Position numbers and translations under genes: made by a program. A stretch of DNA of 64,000 nt from Psychroflexus montanilacus (GTDB lineage Bacteria > Bacteroidota > Bacteroidia > Flavobacteriales > Flavobacteriaceae): assembly GCF_020164535.1 (NCBI RefSeq), contig NZ_JAIQZC010000001.1:310001-374000 (forward strand). The letters run 5' to 3'. Below the pieces are notes generated by a model, which had not been told where the DNA came from, ran no database searches, and was given only the letters and a program-made list of their open reading frames with translations. Positions 52,484 to 62,174 of this stretch are shown here, in pieces. Position 1 is the stretch's first letter. Every line of letters begins with the position of its first letter.

Positions 52484-52645
52484 ATGAAAAAAATCATCCT
52501 CCTCCTCGTTTCATTAACTGTTTCTACATACACAGAATCATTAGAATCAAGTGATCTTCCAGAAAAAAAAGAAAAAGAAGAAAAGAAAATGAAAAGCACT
52601 AAAAAAGCTAAAACCACAGCTATGTTAAATCAATACCGGTATTAA
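52484..52645 (+). CDS. Possible small exported Lys/Glu-rich protein
   Basis: From ATG 52484 the product has 53 residues: a short hydrophobic start (MKKIILLLVSLTVSTY) and then a Lys/Glu-rich tail (EKKEKEEKKMKSTKKAKT). Small exported peptides of this sort are often annotated in Bacteroidota, but there is no further evidence here, and the high A content could produce such a frame by chance. Confidence 0.4.
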   Translation: MKKIILLLVSLTVSTYTESLESSDLPEKKEKEEKKMKSTKKAKTTAMLNQYRY

Positions 52646-52801
52646 AAAATACCAATGGTTTAAAATAACAGCAACTTATAAAATGAAAGCTGAGGTTTGC
52701 ACTATCTATACCTTAAATCTTATTTTTTCATAAGAACATTTAAGAAAGGAAAATCTTAAATTATTTATTAAATTTATAGATATTAATTTGTTGATTTTCA
52801 A

Positions 52802-53878
52802 ATGAATTTTAAGGACTTGAAATACCTTACAGCTTATATTATTTCCATCACTGCAGTTTTGGGACTTATATATCCTTCGCAATTGAGTTTCTTAACTCCT
52901 GTTGTTACTTTTGGTATAGTTCCTCTAGTAGAAGTTTTCACACCCCAGTATTCAAAAAATTTGTCAAGTACTGAAAAGCAAACTAAAGCTGCTCATCCTT
53001 TTTTTGATTGGCTGCTGTATTTCAATCTGCCTCTGGTATATTTCATCCTGGGTTTTGCCTTAGTTTCAATGGAACGTTATGAATTGACAAGCCTTCAAAC
53101 CCTTGGTTTGCTCCTAAGCGTTGGTATTGTTCTGGGCAGCAATGGCATCAATGTAGCTCATGAGCTCGGACACAGGACCAGTACCTGTAGCCAATGGGTG
53201 TCTAAGTTTTTATTGCTTCCCTCCCATTACACGCATTTCACCATAGAGCATAATTTTGGTCATCATGCCAAAGTTTCCACGCCGGAAGATCCAGCTACTG
53301 CCAAACTCAATCAATCTGTTTACTCTTTTTGGCTGACGTCGTCCACAAGACAGTACTGGAATGCCTGGAAGCTTCAGAACCAGTTGCTGGCGACCAAAAA
53401 TGAGGCGTTCTGGTCACTTCACAATTCTATGCTGATCAATACTGCCTTACAACTAACTTACATCAGTGCTTTGTTTATTCTTTTTTCATGGACAACCGCA
53501 CTTTTGGCAATCGCCATGGGAGTTGTAGGATTCTTGTTGCTGGAAAGTATCAATTATATCGAGCATTACGGATTATTGAGGCAGCAACGCCCAAGTGGTA
53601 GGTATTATCCTGTAAAGGAGATCCATTCCTGGAACTCCAACCATTTACTTGGTAGAATTTTACTCTACGAACTTACCAGACACAGCGACCATCATTTCAG
53701 AGCAAATAAAAATTACCAATTACTAGATTATCACGACACAAGTCCAGAGCTGCCCTACGGTTACCCTACCAGCATTCTCTTGACGTTTATTCCACCGCTT
53801 TGGTTTGCACTCATGAATCCCAAAGTTCCAAAAGACATGCGAGAATTAGCGACTAACCAACTTAAACAGATCGCTTAA
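52802..53878 (+). CDS. alkB: Alkane 1-monooxygenase-type membrane hydroxylase
   Basis: The 358-residue integral membrane di-iron enzyme belongs to the AlkB/fatty-acid hydroxylase group. The histidine boxes are HELGHR (120-125), HNFGHHAK (150-157) and RHSDHH near 305, with the additional NYIEHYGL segment between them that characterises AlkB. About six hydrophobic segments surround them. These enzymes oxidise terminal methyl groups of alkanes with rubredoxin and O2. No rubredoxin gene is visible nearby, so electron supply is elsewhere and alkane use is inferred only from the family. Related membrane desaturases are less likely given the NYIEHYG motif. Confidence 0.9.
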   Translation: MNFKDLKYLTAYIISITAVLGLIYPSQLSFLTPVVTFGIVPLVEVFTPQYSKNLSSTEKQTKAAHPFFDWLLYFNLPLVYFILGFALVSMERYELTSLQTLGLLLSVGIVLGSNGINVAHELGHRTSTCSQWVSKFLLLPSHYTHFTIEHNFGHHAKVSTPEDPATAKLNQSVYSFWLTSSTRQYWNAWKLQNQLLATKNEAFWSLHNSMLINTALQLTYISALFILFSWTTALLAIAMGVVGFLLLESINYIEHYGLLRQQRPSGRYYPVKEIHSWNSNHLLGRILLYELTRHSDHHFRANKNYQLLDYHDTSPELPYGYPTSILLTFIPPLWFALMNPKVPKDMRELATNQLKQIA

Positions 53879-54018
53879 GTTTCAATTTTTTCTGGTTTTC
53901 TGCTGAATTTGCCACGTGTAAATTTGAAGATGTTGGTAGTGAACTTAATTGCTCCTAACAAACTTCAACATGCTCGTCAGAGGTTTTAAGGTTAACCTGA
54001 AGGCTCTAGTAGTTGAAC

Positions 54019-54058
54019 TAAAACAAAAAGACCAGAAGCAGTAAGCTCCCAGTCTTTT
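54019..54058 (-). terminator. Terminator of the S9 peptidase gene
   Basis: On the minus strand, bases 54058-54045 pair with 54039-54026 over 14 positions with some G-U pairs around a five-base loop, followed by a TTTTG tract. The hairpin is T-rich on + too, so it may work in both directions. Confidence 0.7.
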
Positions 54059-54082
54059 CTTGAATCAAATTCAGAAGACATA

Positions 54083-56506
54083 TTACTCCTGAACCTCTCG
54101 ATTTTTTACATATTTCTCCAGCCACTGGTCCTGCTCCCATAACATGTGCATAATGCTTTCCTTGGCCGCATAGCCATGACTTTCCTTAGGCAACATGACC
54201 AATCGCGCTGGGGCGCCAAGGCCTTTCAGCGCGTTGAAGTAACGCTCACTTTGCATTGGATACGTCCCGGAATTATTATCGGCCTGGCCGTGAATGAGCA
54301 ATAGCGGAGTTTTCATTTTTTCAGCATTCATAAAGGGCGACATAGTATTGTACACTTCTGGAGCTTCCCAGTAATTGCGCTCTTCAGACTGGAAGCCAAA
54401 CGGCGTTAACGTTCGGTTATAAGCACCACTTCTAGCTATTCCTGCCGCAAACAAATCAGAATGAGACAAGAGGTTAGCAGTCATAAATGCACCATAACTA
54501 TGTCCGCCTACGGCCACTTTATTTCGGTCGATGTAGCCCAAATCATCCACAGCATCAATGGCTGCTTTGGCATTGGCCACCAACTGCGTTTTGAAGCTGT
54601 CATTCGGCTCCTCCTCGCCTTCTCCAATAATAGGAAAGGCAGCATCATCCAAAACTACATAACCTCTATTCACCCAATAAATCGGCGAACCGTAATAAGG
54701 ATAGGTAAACTCTTTGGAATTGGAAGTAACCTGCGAAGCACTGTTTTTGTCTTTGTACTCCCGTGGATACGCCCACATCAACATCGGCATTTTTTCTTTT
54801 TTGGTCTTGTCATAGCCAACTGGCAAGTATAAAGTGGCAGACAATTCCAGTCCATCCTCCCGCTTGTAGGTAATGACTTCTTTATCTACATTTTGAATGG
54901 CCTTGAACGGATTTTCAAAATCGGAAATCTGTTCTAGTTGACCCGTCTTAATGTTTCTGAAGTAATAGTTGGGAAACTCATTGCTGCTTTCCAGTCGGGT
55001 CAACATCAGTCCTTTTTTGGCATCAATCATATTGACAAAAGACTCCAGATAATCAGACTCTTCGACCTGGAACAAGCGCTTGGTTTCCTTGGATTTTAAA
55101 TCATATTCATCCACAAATGGAAACTTACCTTCTTCAGAATAGCCCTGACCTGTTAAAGTTAATTTCCCGTCCAAAATCTCAAGAACAGATTGGTTCAAAT
55201 CATTTTTGGTAGTCACAAAGCTTCCTGGATTATCATACGTATTCTGGTAATTTCTCTCGTTGAACAATACTGGATCCGCTTTGGGCTTGGAAGGATTGAT
55301 AAAGCTTGTTCTTAAAGTTCTGGAATTCCACCAGTACTCAGTCAACAGAGCAGTTGACTCATTTCCCCAGGTAATGCCAGAGTAACGCAGTTTTGTTTTG
55401 GCCAGAAATTCTTTTTCTCCTTTAAATGGAGCCTTTAATTGAAAGACCTCGTCTCTGAAATCCACTTCTTTATTGGCATCACCCTCGTCCAGAGCTTCTG
55501 CCCAGACGATGGTGGCTGGCTGGTCGTTTCTCCAGGACATACTTCGACGGCCTGTTCTTGTAGACATAAATCCTTTGGGTTGTTCTTCAATCAAAGGAAT
55601 ATCGGCCACCGTATATTCCAGTTCTCCATCTGCTTTATAGATATTGTAAGTGGTTGGAAATCTTCCATAGGTGACGATATAAGAAAAAGGTTTTTTGATC
55701 TCGGATACCATTATATAATTCCCATCTGGAGAAACAGATAAACTCCCATACATGCCTTCGGGCTTCCAAAGGCTTTGGTTTCCTTTGAGGTCCACTTTAT
55801 GAATTTCTGAAGTTGCTAAAACCACAAAATTGAACTCATCGTCTTTATTTTTTAATAAATCCTGATAGGTTCTGTTTTGAGCTTCGGTTCCGGCTTCGTT
55901 GACAGAAACCGTAGGCCCTGTAGGAACTTTATTGTCAGCATCGATGAGTTCTGGCCGGTTTTTGGGGAGGGTTTTTACAAGAATTGCAGATTCATCTGGC
56001 AGCCAGGTGAGTGTTGTTCCCATATTTCCGTTCACAGTCGCCTCGGTAAGGCGGCTGGCAGATTTCTTTTTGTAATCGATGATCCAGAGTTCATTTCCAG
56101 TGGCTGTGGTCTGCGTAAAAGCGATGTAATTGTACTTTGGCGACCAATTGATGTTGGAAATTTTGGGATTCTGCGGTAGGTTTTTGATGTCGGACTCCTT
56201 TTTCTTTCTGGTGTCAAACAATTTAAGGTCTGTGTAGAAGCGCGTACGGCTGTTGATGTTGGTTTTGGGATTGATACGCAAACCTGCCAGACGAAGTTCA
56301 TCTTCTGCCAAGTCCTCAATGGTTTGGTATTGATTGCGATAAATAAGTAAAGCCTTACTTCCGTCGGGATTGATGCTCATCGAGGGTGGCATTGGCACAT
56401 CTGCCAATTCCAAAATATCTTCATGAGGCTGCTGGTAGTCAAGGTCAATTTGACTAAAGCCGAGCAAAGGCCATACTGCGCAAAATACAAAAAATAGTTT
56501 TTTCAT
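54083..56506 (-). CDS. S9 family prolyl oligopeptidase-like exopeptidase
   Basis: An 807-residue secreted peptidase: a signal peptide (MKKLFFVFCAVWPLLGFSQ), a WD/beta-propeller N-terminal region, and a C-terminal alpha/beta hydrolase domain with the nucleophile Ser670 in GGHSYGAFM, the acid in LLIHGQADNNSGT near 754 and the His in ESHGYAA near 786. Compared with oligopeptidase B in this window it is longer, lacks lipid attachment and has GGHSYG in place of GGSAGG; it resembles the dipeptidyl/glutamyl group of S9. It is transcribed alone, divergent from the GH16 gene, with a terminator downstream. Confidence 0.92.
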   Translation of the reverse strand: MKKLFFVFCAVWPLLGFSQIDLDYQQPHEDILELADVPMPPSMSINPDGSKALLIYRNQYQTIEDLAEDELRLAGLRINPKTNINSRTRFYTDLKLFDTRKKKESDIKNLPQNPKISNINWSPKYNYIAFTQTTATGNELWIIDYKKKSASRLTEATVNGNMGTTLTWLPDESAILVKTLPKNRPELIDADNKVPTGPTVSVNEAGTEAQNRTYQDLLKNKDDEFNFVVLATSEIHKVDLKGNQSLWKPEGMYGSLSVSPDGNYIMVSEIKKPFSYIVTYGRFPTTYNIYKADGELEYTVADIPLIEEQPKGFMSTRTGRRSMSWRNDQPATIVWAEALDEGDANKEVDFRDEVFQLKAPFKGEKEFLAKTKLRYSGITWGNESTALLTEYWWNSRTLRTSFINPSKPKADPVLFNERNYQNTYDNPGSFVTTKNDLNQSVLEILDGKLTLTGQGYSEEGKFPFVDEYDLKSKETKRLFQVEESDYLESFVNMIDAKKGLMLTRLESSNEFPNYYFRNIKTGQLEQISDFENPFKAIQNVDKEVITYKREDGLELSATLYLPVGYDKTKKEKMPMLMWAYPREYKDKNSASQVTSNSKEFTYPYYGSPIYWVNRGYVVLDDAAFPIIGEGEEEPNDSFKTQLVANAKAAIDAVDDLGYIDRNKVAVGGHSYGAFMTANLLSHSDLFAAGIARSGAYNRTLTPFGFQSEERNYWEAPEVYNTMSPFMNAEKMKTPLLLIHGQADNNSGTYPMQSERYFNALKGLGAPARLVMLPKESHGYAAKESIMHMLWEQDQWLEKYVKNREVQE

Positions 56507-56651
56507 AAGTCTAAATTTATTTGTCTTTAAATTTAGATATTTTGAGCCTAATGGTCAAATCTAAATCTCGTATGGTTATGATAAATACTTTTAACACTCA
56601 GTCATTGCCAGAAACGTCTAGCTATGAGTATATTGCGACAAATTAAATTTT

Positions 56652-58274
56652 ATGACTAAATTATTGATGACTTTGTTGTTTTTTTCATTGAGTTTGTGTT
56701 CATATTCACAACTTCTGAAAGACAACTTTGATGATGACTCTACCATTTCTACATGGTATGCTGATGATATTGAAATGAATACGGATTTTGATAATCCTGT
56801 AATAAACCAGGAAAATCCTTCTGCGAAAGTTTTAAAGTATGAAGATACAGGTGGCGAGTACTCAAATATTGGCTTTGATTCTTCTCAACCCGTTATACTT
56901 GGGGATGAAACCCCCTTTAGCTTAAATATCTATATCGCTTCTGAAAGTGTTACCGGAAATCAACCCAACCAGATTTCTTTAAAACTACAAAACAGAAATC
57001 AGCAGGAACCTTGGTCCAATCAGACTGAAATTATCAAACCTCTAGAACTGGATCAATGGCAGACAGTCATATTTGATTTTTCAGAAGATAACTACATCAA
57101 TTTGGACCCTAACTCCCCAGATCCATTGACCAGAGATGATTTCAATCGAGTTGTCCTTCAGGTCAATGGAGAAAATAATACTGATTTGGTAGTTGCTTAT
57201 ATAGATGACTTTTATTTTGAAGGTGGAGATGCAGATACTGACCCGGATAATCCAGACGATCCAGTTTATGATGAACTTGTTTGGTCTGATGAATTTGATA
57301 ACGATGGAGAATTGAATTCAGAAAAATGGTTTCACCAAACAGAATTACCAAACGGTAGTTCATGGTTCAACGGAGAGATTCAGCATTATACAGATCGTGT
57401 CGATAATACTTTTGTGGAAGATGGAGTTATGCATTTGGTGGCTAAAAAAGAAACCTTTACCGACCAGGGAGTAACCAAAGAATATACCTCAGCCCGACTG
57501 AATTCAAAATTCGCATTTACTTATGGCCGTGTAGAGGTGAGAGCAAAACTCCCTACAGGAGTTGGAACCTGGCCAGCGATTTGGATGCTTGGTAAAAATA
57601 TTCAAGAAACTGGCGGATACTGGGACAATGAAGGTTATGGCACAACACCCTGGCCTGCATGTGGTGAAATAGACATCATGGAACACTGGGGTGATAACCA
57701 AAATTTTGTACAAAGTGCTATGCACACGCCTTCAAGTTTTGGAGGAACGATAAATCACGGTGGACAAATCATACCTACAGCGTCAACTGAGTTTCATACT
57801 TATACTTTAGACTGGTATGAAGATAGAATGGTTTTCAGTGTCGATGGTAATGTACATTATGTCTATGAACCAGAAGTTCAAAACCCAGATACATGGCCTT
57901 TTACAGAAGAACAGTATATTTTATTAAACACGGCAATAGAATCAAGTATTGATCCCAATTTTACAGAAAGTACAATGGAAATTGACTATGTAAGAGTATA
58001 CCAGGAAAGCACTCTTGGAACGGGAGAGGTAACACCTGATTCTAAATTAAAAATTTATCCAAACCCTGTCAATAGATTTGTTAACGTATCAATCCAGAAT
58101 CAGTTTGAAGATCATAATCTTGAAATTTACACTATCCAGGGACAACTTCTGGAGGTTCATAAGCTAGATAATAAGAAAACAAAAATTGATATGTCGGGCT
58201 TGGACTCTGGAGTCTATTTATTTAAACAAAAAAGTAAGGCATCGAGTAAAACCTACAAAATCATAAAAAACTAG
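56652..58274 (+). CDS. Secreted GH16 beta-glucanase/laminarinase with T9SS C-terminal domain
   Basis: The 540-residue protein has a signal peptide (MTKLLMTLLFFSLSLCSYSQ), an N-terminal carbohydrate-binding-like beta domain (about 21-190), a DPDNPDDP linker, and a GH16 catalytic domain (207-455) with the active-site motif E339-I-D-I-M-E344 in CGEIDIMEHWGDN. The C-terminus (about 460-540) is a Por-secretion domain: LKIYPNPVNRFVNVSI, GLDSGVYLFK, ending KIIKN. It would cut beta-1,3-glucan such as laminarin outside the cell. A short hairpin follows the stop. The enzyme fits a marine polysaccharide degrader. Confidence 0.94.
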   Translation: MTKLLMTLLFFSLSLCSYSQLLKDNFDDDSTISTWYADDIEMNTDFDNPVINQENPSAKVLKYEDTGGEYSNIGFDSSQPVILGDETPFSLNIYIASESVTGNQPNQISLKLQNRNQQEPWSNQTEIIKPLELDQWQTVIFDFSEDNYINLDPNSPDPLTRDDFNRVVLQVNGENNTDLVVAYIDDFYFEGGDADTDPDNPDDPVYDELVWSDEFDNDGELNSEKWFHQTELPNGSSWFNGEIQHYTDRVDNTFVEDGVMHLVAKKETFTDQGVTKEYTSARLNSKFAFTYGRVEVRAKLPTGVGTWPAIWMLGKNIQETGGYWDNEGYGTTPWPACGEIDIMEHWGDNQNFVQSAMHTPSSFGGTINHGGQIIPTASTEFHTYTLDWYEDRMVFSVDGNVHYVYEPEVQNPDTWPFTEEQYILLNTAIESSIDPNFTESTMEIDYVRVYQESTLGTGEVTPDSKLKIYPNPVNRFVNVSIQNQFEDHNLEIYTIQGQLLEVHKLDNKKTKIDMSGLDSGVYLFKQKSKASSKTYKIIKN

Positions 58275-58283
58275 ATTAATCAT

Positions 58284-58301
58284 TGCATTGCTGGCAATGC
58301 A
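58284..58301. terminator. Short hairpin between convergent genes
   Basis: TGCATTG (58284-58290) pairs with CAATGCA (58295-58301) across a CTGG loop. There is no T tract, so it is a weak candidate for ending either neighbouring gene. Confidence 0.4.
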
Positions 58302-58302
58302 G

Positions 58303-58725
58303 TTATTCTCTTGTATCTGCTATATAACTGATTTTCCAGCCTTTTTCGGTATTTATAAGCGTTAAAACATTAGTTCCGGAGTGTGTAAGTTCATCATTCA
58401 CATAAAAGGAATAAGCTAAAGTATACTGGGACAAATGCTCTGATTCTATAGATTCTTTAGACCTTATTTTTTCCTGAATGGTATCGTTTTCAGGTATAGA
58501 TTTTAGTCCATTTGAAAACTCACTTAGCGTTTGTTTACTTAAAGTGTTATCATTTTTTATGTTTAAGGTATGAATTTGAAGGTCTTCCGTAGATAAACTC
58601 TCAAGAAGCGCTATGTCTTTAGAATTTAAAGCAGTAAAGAACAAATCCACAACTTCAGAGGGGGTTTGAGCTTTAGAACTCATAAATGCAAGACATAAAA
58701 TAAATGGTAAAAGTATTATTTTCAT
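58303..58725 (-). CDS. Secreted SnoaL-like (NTF2 fold) protein
   Basis: From the ATG at 58725 the product has 140 residues, with a signal peptide (MKIILLPFILCLAFMSSKAQ). The body has the SnoaL/NTF2 pattern: PSEVVDLFFTALNSKDIALL at the start, TEDLQIHTLNI, then alternating strands and HSGTNVLTLINTEKGWKISY at the end. This fold is used as a small-molecule pocket by many unrelated proteins, so no function is assigned. The frame is open to 58779 but the extra residues precede the signal peptide. Confidence 0.75.
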   Translation of the reverse strand: MKIILLPFILCLAFMSSKAQTPSEVVDLFFTALNSKDIALLESLSTEDLQIHTLNIKNDNTLSKQTLSEFSNGLKSIPENDTIQEKIRSKESIESEHLSQYTLAYSFYVNDELTHSGTNVLTLINTEKGWKISYIADTRE

Positions 58726-58855
58726 GATATTTTTTTTAGATATGCTACTAAACTTAGCCAAACCTGCAGTTCGAATCAAATTTTATGTAATTATTTAACT
58801 TATTGATTCTTAATTTTCCATTTTAATTTACATAAACCGAAAAGATATTTAGCTT

Positions 58856-58891
58856 TTTGAGATGATAAAAGTTTAAGTAAAACTAAATTTG
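58856..58891 (+). promoter_or_regulatory. Candidate promoter for the metalloprotease gene
   Basis: TTTG (58856-58859) and TAAATTTG (58884-58891) resemble the -33 and -7 elements of Bacteroidota promoters, spaced slightly long (24 bases). The -7 ends 19 bases before the start. Confidence 0.5.
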
Positions 58892-58910
58892 TTGTTAAGA
58901 AACACATTTT

Positions 58911-61061
58911 ATGAAAACTATATCCTCATTACTATTCTTTTTATTCTGCAATCTAATTTTTTGTCAAAATTATCCTTCATTTCAAGAAGCCATTCAAAAT
59001 GCAGATAAAAAGAATAAAACCTTCAAGAGCTATCCTATCTTTTCTACTTCAAATCAAAAAATAAATCCCTCTTTAATTGAAGTCGCAACCGATATAGAAC
59101 CCATTTCTATTAATAAAACTTCACTTTTGAATATTCAAAAGGAAAAACCAGAATTTATTCATTTTGAAATCATTCATGCTAACGACACATTGTCCGTCAA
59201 AATGCAAAAACATCAAGTTGTAACAGACGACTTTAAAGTTCGAAATCAAGATGATAAAAAACTTAGCTACAGCCCAGGATTGTACTATCGTGGAATAGTG
59301 AACGACGATCGTAATACCTTAGCTGTGTTTAATTTTTTCGAAAAAAACCTTAATGGTATCATCTCAGAGCCATATCAAGGCAACAGAATTGTTGCCCAAC
59401 TCAAAAATAGTGATCAGTATATCATATATAATGATTCAAAAATGACTATTAAAAATGATTTTATATGTGATGTCGATGAACTTGAACAAATTGGAGACTT
59501 GATACCACCATCGGAGTTTAGCGGTAATTCGACTTCAACTGAAAATTGTGTGAAAGTTTTTTATGAACTTACCAATGATATTTATACCAACAATTCTTCG
59601 TCAGTAGATGAAACTACCAACTGGATTACCTCAGTACATAATATAGTTGCTACTTTATTCAGCAATTCAGATATATCTACAGCTCTTAGTGAAGTTTTGA
59701 TTTGGCAGGAAGAAGACCCATACACTGGTAGTAATCTCGATAAGCTAGAATACTTTAGAAATAATCGAATTGCGTTTAATGGAGACTTAGGTCATCTTAT
59801 AGATTTACCTGTATCAGGTGGAGTTGCTTATTTAAATAGTTTATGTTCAGAATTTAGGCATGCATTTTCTGGATTATCTCTAAATTATCAGGAATTACCT
59901 ACTTATTCATGGACCATTAATGTGATTACTCACGAAATGGGACATTCGTTAGGCTCTCCGCATACCCATGCTTGTTTTTGGAATGGAGATAGTTCTGCAA
60001 TTGATTCATGCGGCCCAAATAACGGCTATTCTGAGGGTTGCGATGATGCAGAGATACCTGATGAAGGCGGTACAGTCATGAGTTATTGTCACCTGGATGC
60101 TGTGGGCATGAATTTAGCTCTAGGATTTCACCCTCAGGTAAAAGAACACATGAGCAATACTATCGATAATAAACCTTGCCTTGGAACAGATTGTATAGAT
60201 TCTTGTATGAGAACCATAGCAGGCTTAAGCGTAGATCAATCAGATTTAAGCGCCTTTACATTGACTATCGAAGATGTTATCTCAAATTCATGGACTTATA
60301 GTATTCATAAGTTAAATACACCTACCAACTTTTTAGAGACAACCGATAATGAAATCGTTTATACTAATTTAGAACCAAACACATATTATGAAATAATAGT
60401 AGCTAATAATTGTTCCAATGGTAACTTTGGAGGAGTATTGAGTACCATTTTTCTTACAGATGATAATTGGTGTGAAGGCAGAACATTTTCAGACACTGGA
60501 GGACTCAATGGTAATTACAGGAACAATGAATCCCTCGTCAAAACATTTTATCCAAATGATTCTGAAAATAAGATAAGTTTTACTATTAATGATTTCGACC
60601 TTGAAAACGGAAATGATTTCATGACAATTTATGATGGAGAATCTTCAAATTCTCCTGTGTTTGATGACGGTGAGTTATTGTCTGGTAATGATTTGGACAG
60701 AACATTTTTTGAAGCAACCAATCCTCAGGGAGCGATTACTGTAGAATTTAATTCGAATTTTTCTGTGACTAGAAGTGGGTGGGAGATTTATGTCTCTTGT
60801 GAGACATTATCATCTCAAGAATTTGCAGACAATGACATCCGGATCTATCCAAACCCTTTTGAGACCAATTTGATCATAAATTCATCAATTAATTTTGATA
60901 GACTTATTTTAAATGACATGAATGGAAAACACATACATAGCCAGGAAATGAATTCTCAATCAGAAACTACTTTAGATTTAAGCTACCTTCATACTGGTGT
61001 GTATTTTATTACTTTCTATAAGAACAATACTAAATTTATCAAACGAATTATCAAAAAGTAA
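58911..61061 (+). CDS. Secreted M12B-type zinc metalloprotease with CUB-like and T9SS domains
   Basis: The 716-residue protein has a signal peptide, a long N-terminal prodomain-like region (about 20-200), then a reprolysin-type zincin domain with the zinc motif H341-E-M-G-H345 and the third His at 351 (HTHACFW) and the Met-turn MSYCH. A CUB-like beta domain follows (about 520-625, ENGNDFMTIYDGESSNSP), and a C-terminal T9SS domain with IRIYPNPFETNLIINSS ending IKRIIKK. It is an exported protease, like the GH16 enzyme cargo of the type IX system. The prodomain presumably keeps it latent until secreted. Confidence 0.92.
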   Translation: MKTISSLLFFLFCNLIFCQNYPSFQEAIQNADKKNKTFKSYPIFSTSNQKINPSLIEVATDIEPISINKTSLLNIQKEKPEFIHFEIIHANDTLSVKMQKHQVVTDDFKVRNQDDKKLSYSPGLYYRGIVNDDRNTLAVFNFFEKNLNGIISEPYQGNRIVAQLKNSDQYIIYNDSKMTIKNDFICDVDELEQIGDLIPPSEFSGNSTSTENCVKVFYELTNDIYTNNSSSVDETTNWITSVHNIVATLFSNSDISTALSEVLIWQEEDPYTGSNLDKLEYFRNNRIAFNGDLGHLIDLPVSGGVAYLNSLCSEFRHAFSGLSLNYQELPTYSWTINVITHEMGHSLGSPHTHACFWNGDSSAIDSCGPNNGYSEGCDDAEIPDEGGTVMSYCHLDAVGMNLALGFHPQVKEHMSNTIDNKPCLGTDCIDSCMRTIAGLSVDQSDLSAFTLTIEDVISNSWTYSIHKLNTPTNFLETTDNEIVYTNLEPNTYYEIIVANNCSNGNFGGVLSTIFLTDDNWCEGRTFSDTGGLNGNYRNNESLVKTFYPNDSENKISFTINDFDLENGNDFMTIYDGESSNSPVFDDGELLSGNDLDRTFFEATNPQGAITVEFNSNFSVTRSGWEIYVSCETLSSQEFADNDIRIYPNPFETNLIINSSINFDRLILNDMNGKHIHSQEMNSQSETTLDLSYLHTGVYFITFYKNNTKFIKRIIKK

Positions 61062-61219
61062 GATAAAGGATTTTAAAAAAATTAGTTACGTTTCAGGCGC
61101 ATTGCTAATTATTCGAAGTATGTCTTGTTTTAAAAAACTTAACTCTTGAAACACGCTCGATTAAGTGAATGAAAACGTGAAACTTAGTTCTCTCAGACTA
61201 TAGCTTAGCAGAAGCAAAT

Positions 61220-62119
61220 TCAGCCTAAAAAAGAAAACCAGAGCCAGGTAGTGAGTATAGAAAGAGGGATGCCTACAGCAGCAAACATACTGGCCAGATT
61301 TGGTCTTAACTTATATTCAATGGCTAACAATACCCCTGTGATCATTGGAGCCATTGCGGCTTCAATGATAGACACCTTGATAATAAGGTCTTGTGGTGAG
61401 GCTAATTTTGAATAAATCATGAAGATGATAAGTGGTGACATAAACAACTTATACACCAGCCCAATACTAAAAGGCCAGAACTCGAAGTTTTTGGTCTTCC
61501 AGGTGAGCTGAGTGCCAATAGAGAATAATGCTAATGGACTTAAGGTTGAACCCAGAGTTTCAAAAACGTCGTTAAGTGTTTTTGGAACATCGACAAACGT
61601 GAGTAGTAAAGCTACTAAAAATGCTATGAATGGTGGAAATTGAATTATTTTCCTGGCAATAGGCTTAAAATTTCCTCTACCTTCTTGAAAATATACCGCC
61701 GTAAAAATACCTAAGGTTGCCATAACCATAAAAGAGCCGGGCTGATCCGCCAAAATACCAAAAGGAATAGATCTATCTCCGTAAAATAGCTTTAAAAGTG
61801 GGAAGCCTACAAAAGAAGTGTTTCCCAGACCACAACACAAGATGAGACAACCTATTAAATGTTTATGCCAATTGAAAATTCTTCCCAACGATAAGAATAA
61901 AGCAGCTGCAATGACAAATACAAGCCAAGGCATCAACGCTGGAAAAAGGATTTCGTAACGATAATCTATATGTGGAATGTACCTTAAAGATAATGCTGGA
62001 AGGGAAACGTAAAATATAAATGCATTGATGCCTTTGTGAGCATTTGGTGGAAATGACTTCAATTTACTTAGAAACACTCCCCCTATGAGACAGACAATAA
62101 TCAAAATAAAATTACTCAT
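61220..62119 (-). CDS. AEC family transporter (auxin efflux carrier type)
   Basis: A 299-residue membrane protein with about ten hydrophobic segments in two halves. The first half includes GGVFLSKLKSFPPNAHKGIN and FYVSLPALSLRYI, and the second half includes LSPLALFSIGTQLTW and a conserved AAMAPMITGVLLAIEY near the C-terminus. Members export organic acids such as malate or auxin-like compounds; the substrate here is unknown. It is followed closely upstream by the dienelactone hydrolase gene on the same strand (55 bases), so the two may be one transcript. Confidence 0.9.
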   Translation of the reverse strand: MSNFILIIVCLIGGVFLSKLKSFPPNAHKGINAFIFYVSLPALSLRYIPHIDYRYEILFPALMPWLVFVIAAALFLSLGRIFNWHKHLIGCLILCCGLGNTSFVGFPLLKLFYGDRSIPFGILADQPGSFMVMATLGIFTAVYFQEGRGNFKPIARKIIQFPPFIAFLVALLLTFVDVPKTLNDVFETLGSTLSPLALFSIGTQLTWKTKNFEFWPFSIGLVYKLFMSPLIIFMIYSKLASPQDLIIKVSIIEAAMAPMITGVLLAIEYKLRPNLASMFAAVGIPLSILTTWLWFSFLG

Positions 62120-62174
62120 GCTATCTTACAACACTAGATTAGAAAAAGTCAGCAAAAGTAATAATTTGGTACGA

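Noticed and set aside
58760-58790. tRNA T-loop-like GTTCGAATC
   Set aside because: No acceptor stem or other arms can be formed around it; no tRNA gene is supported.
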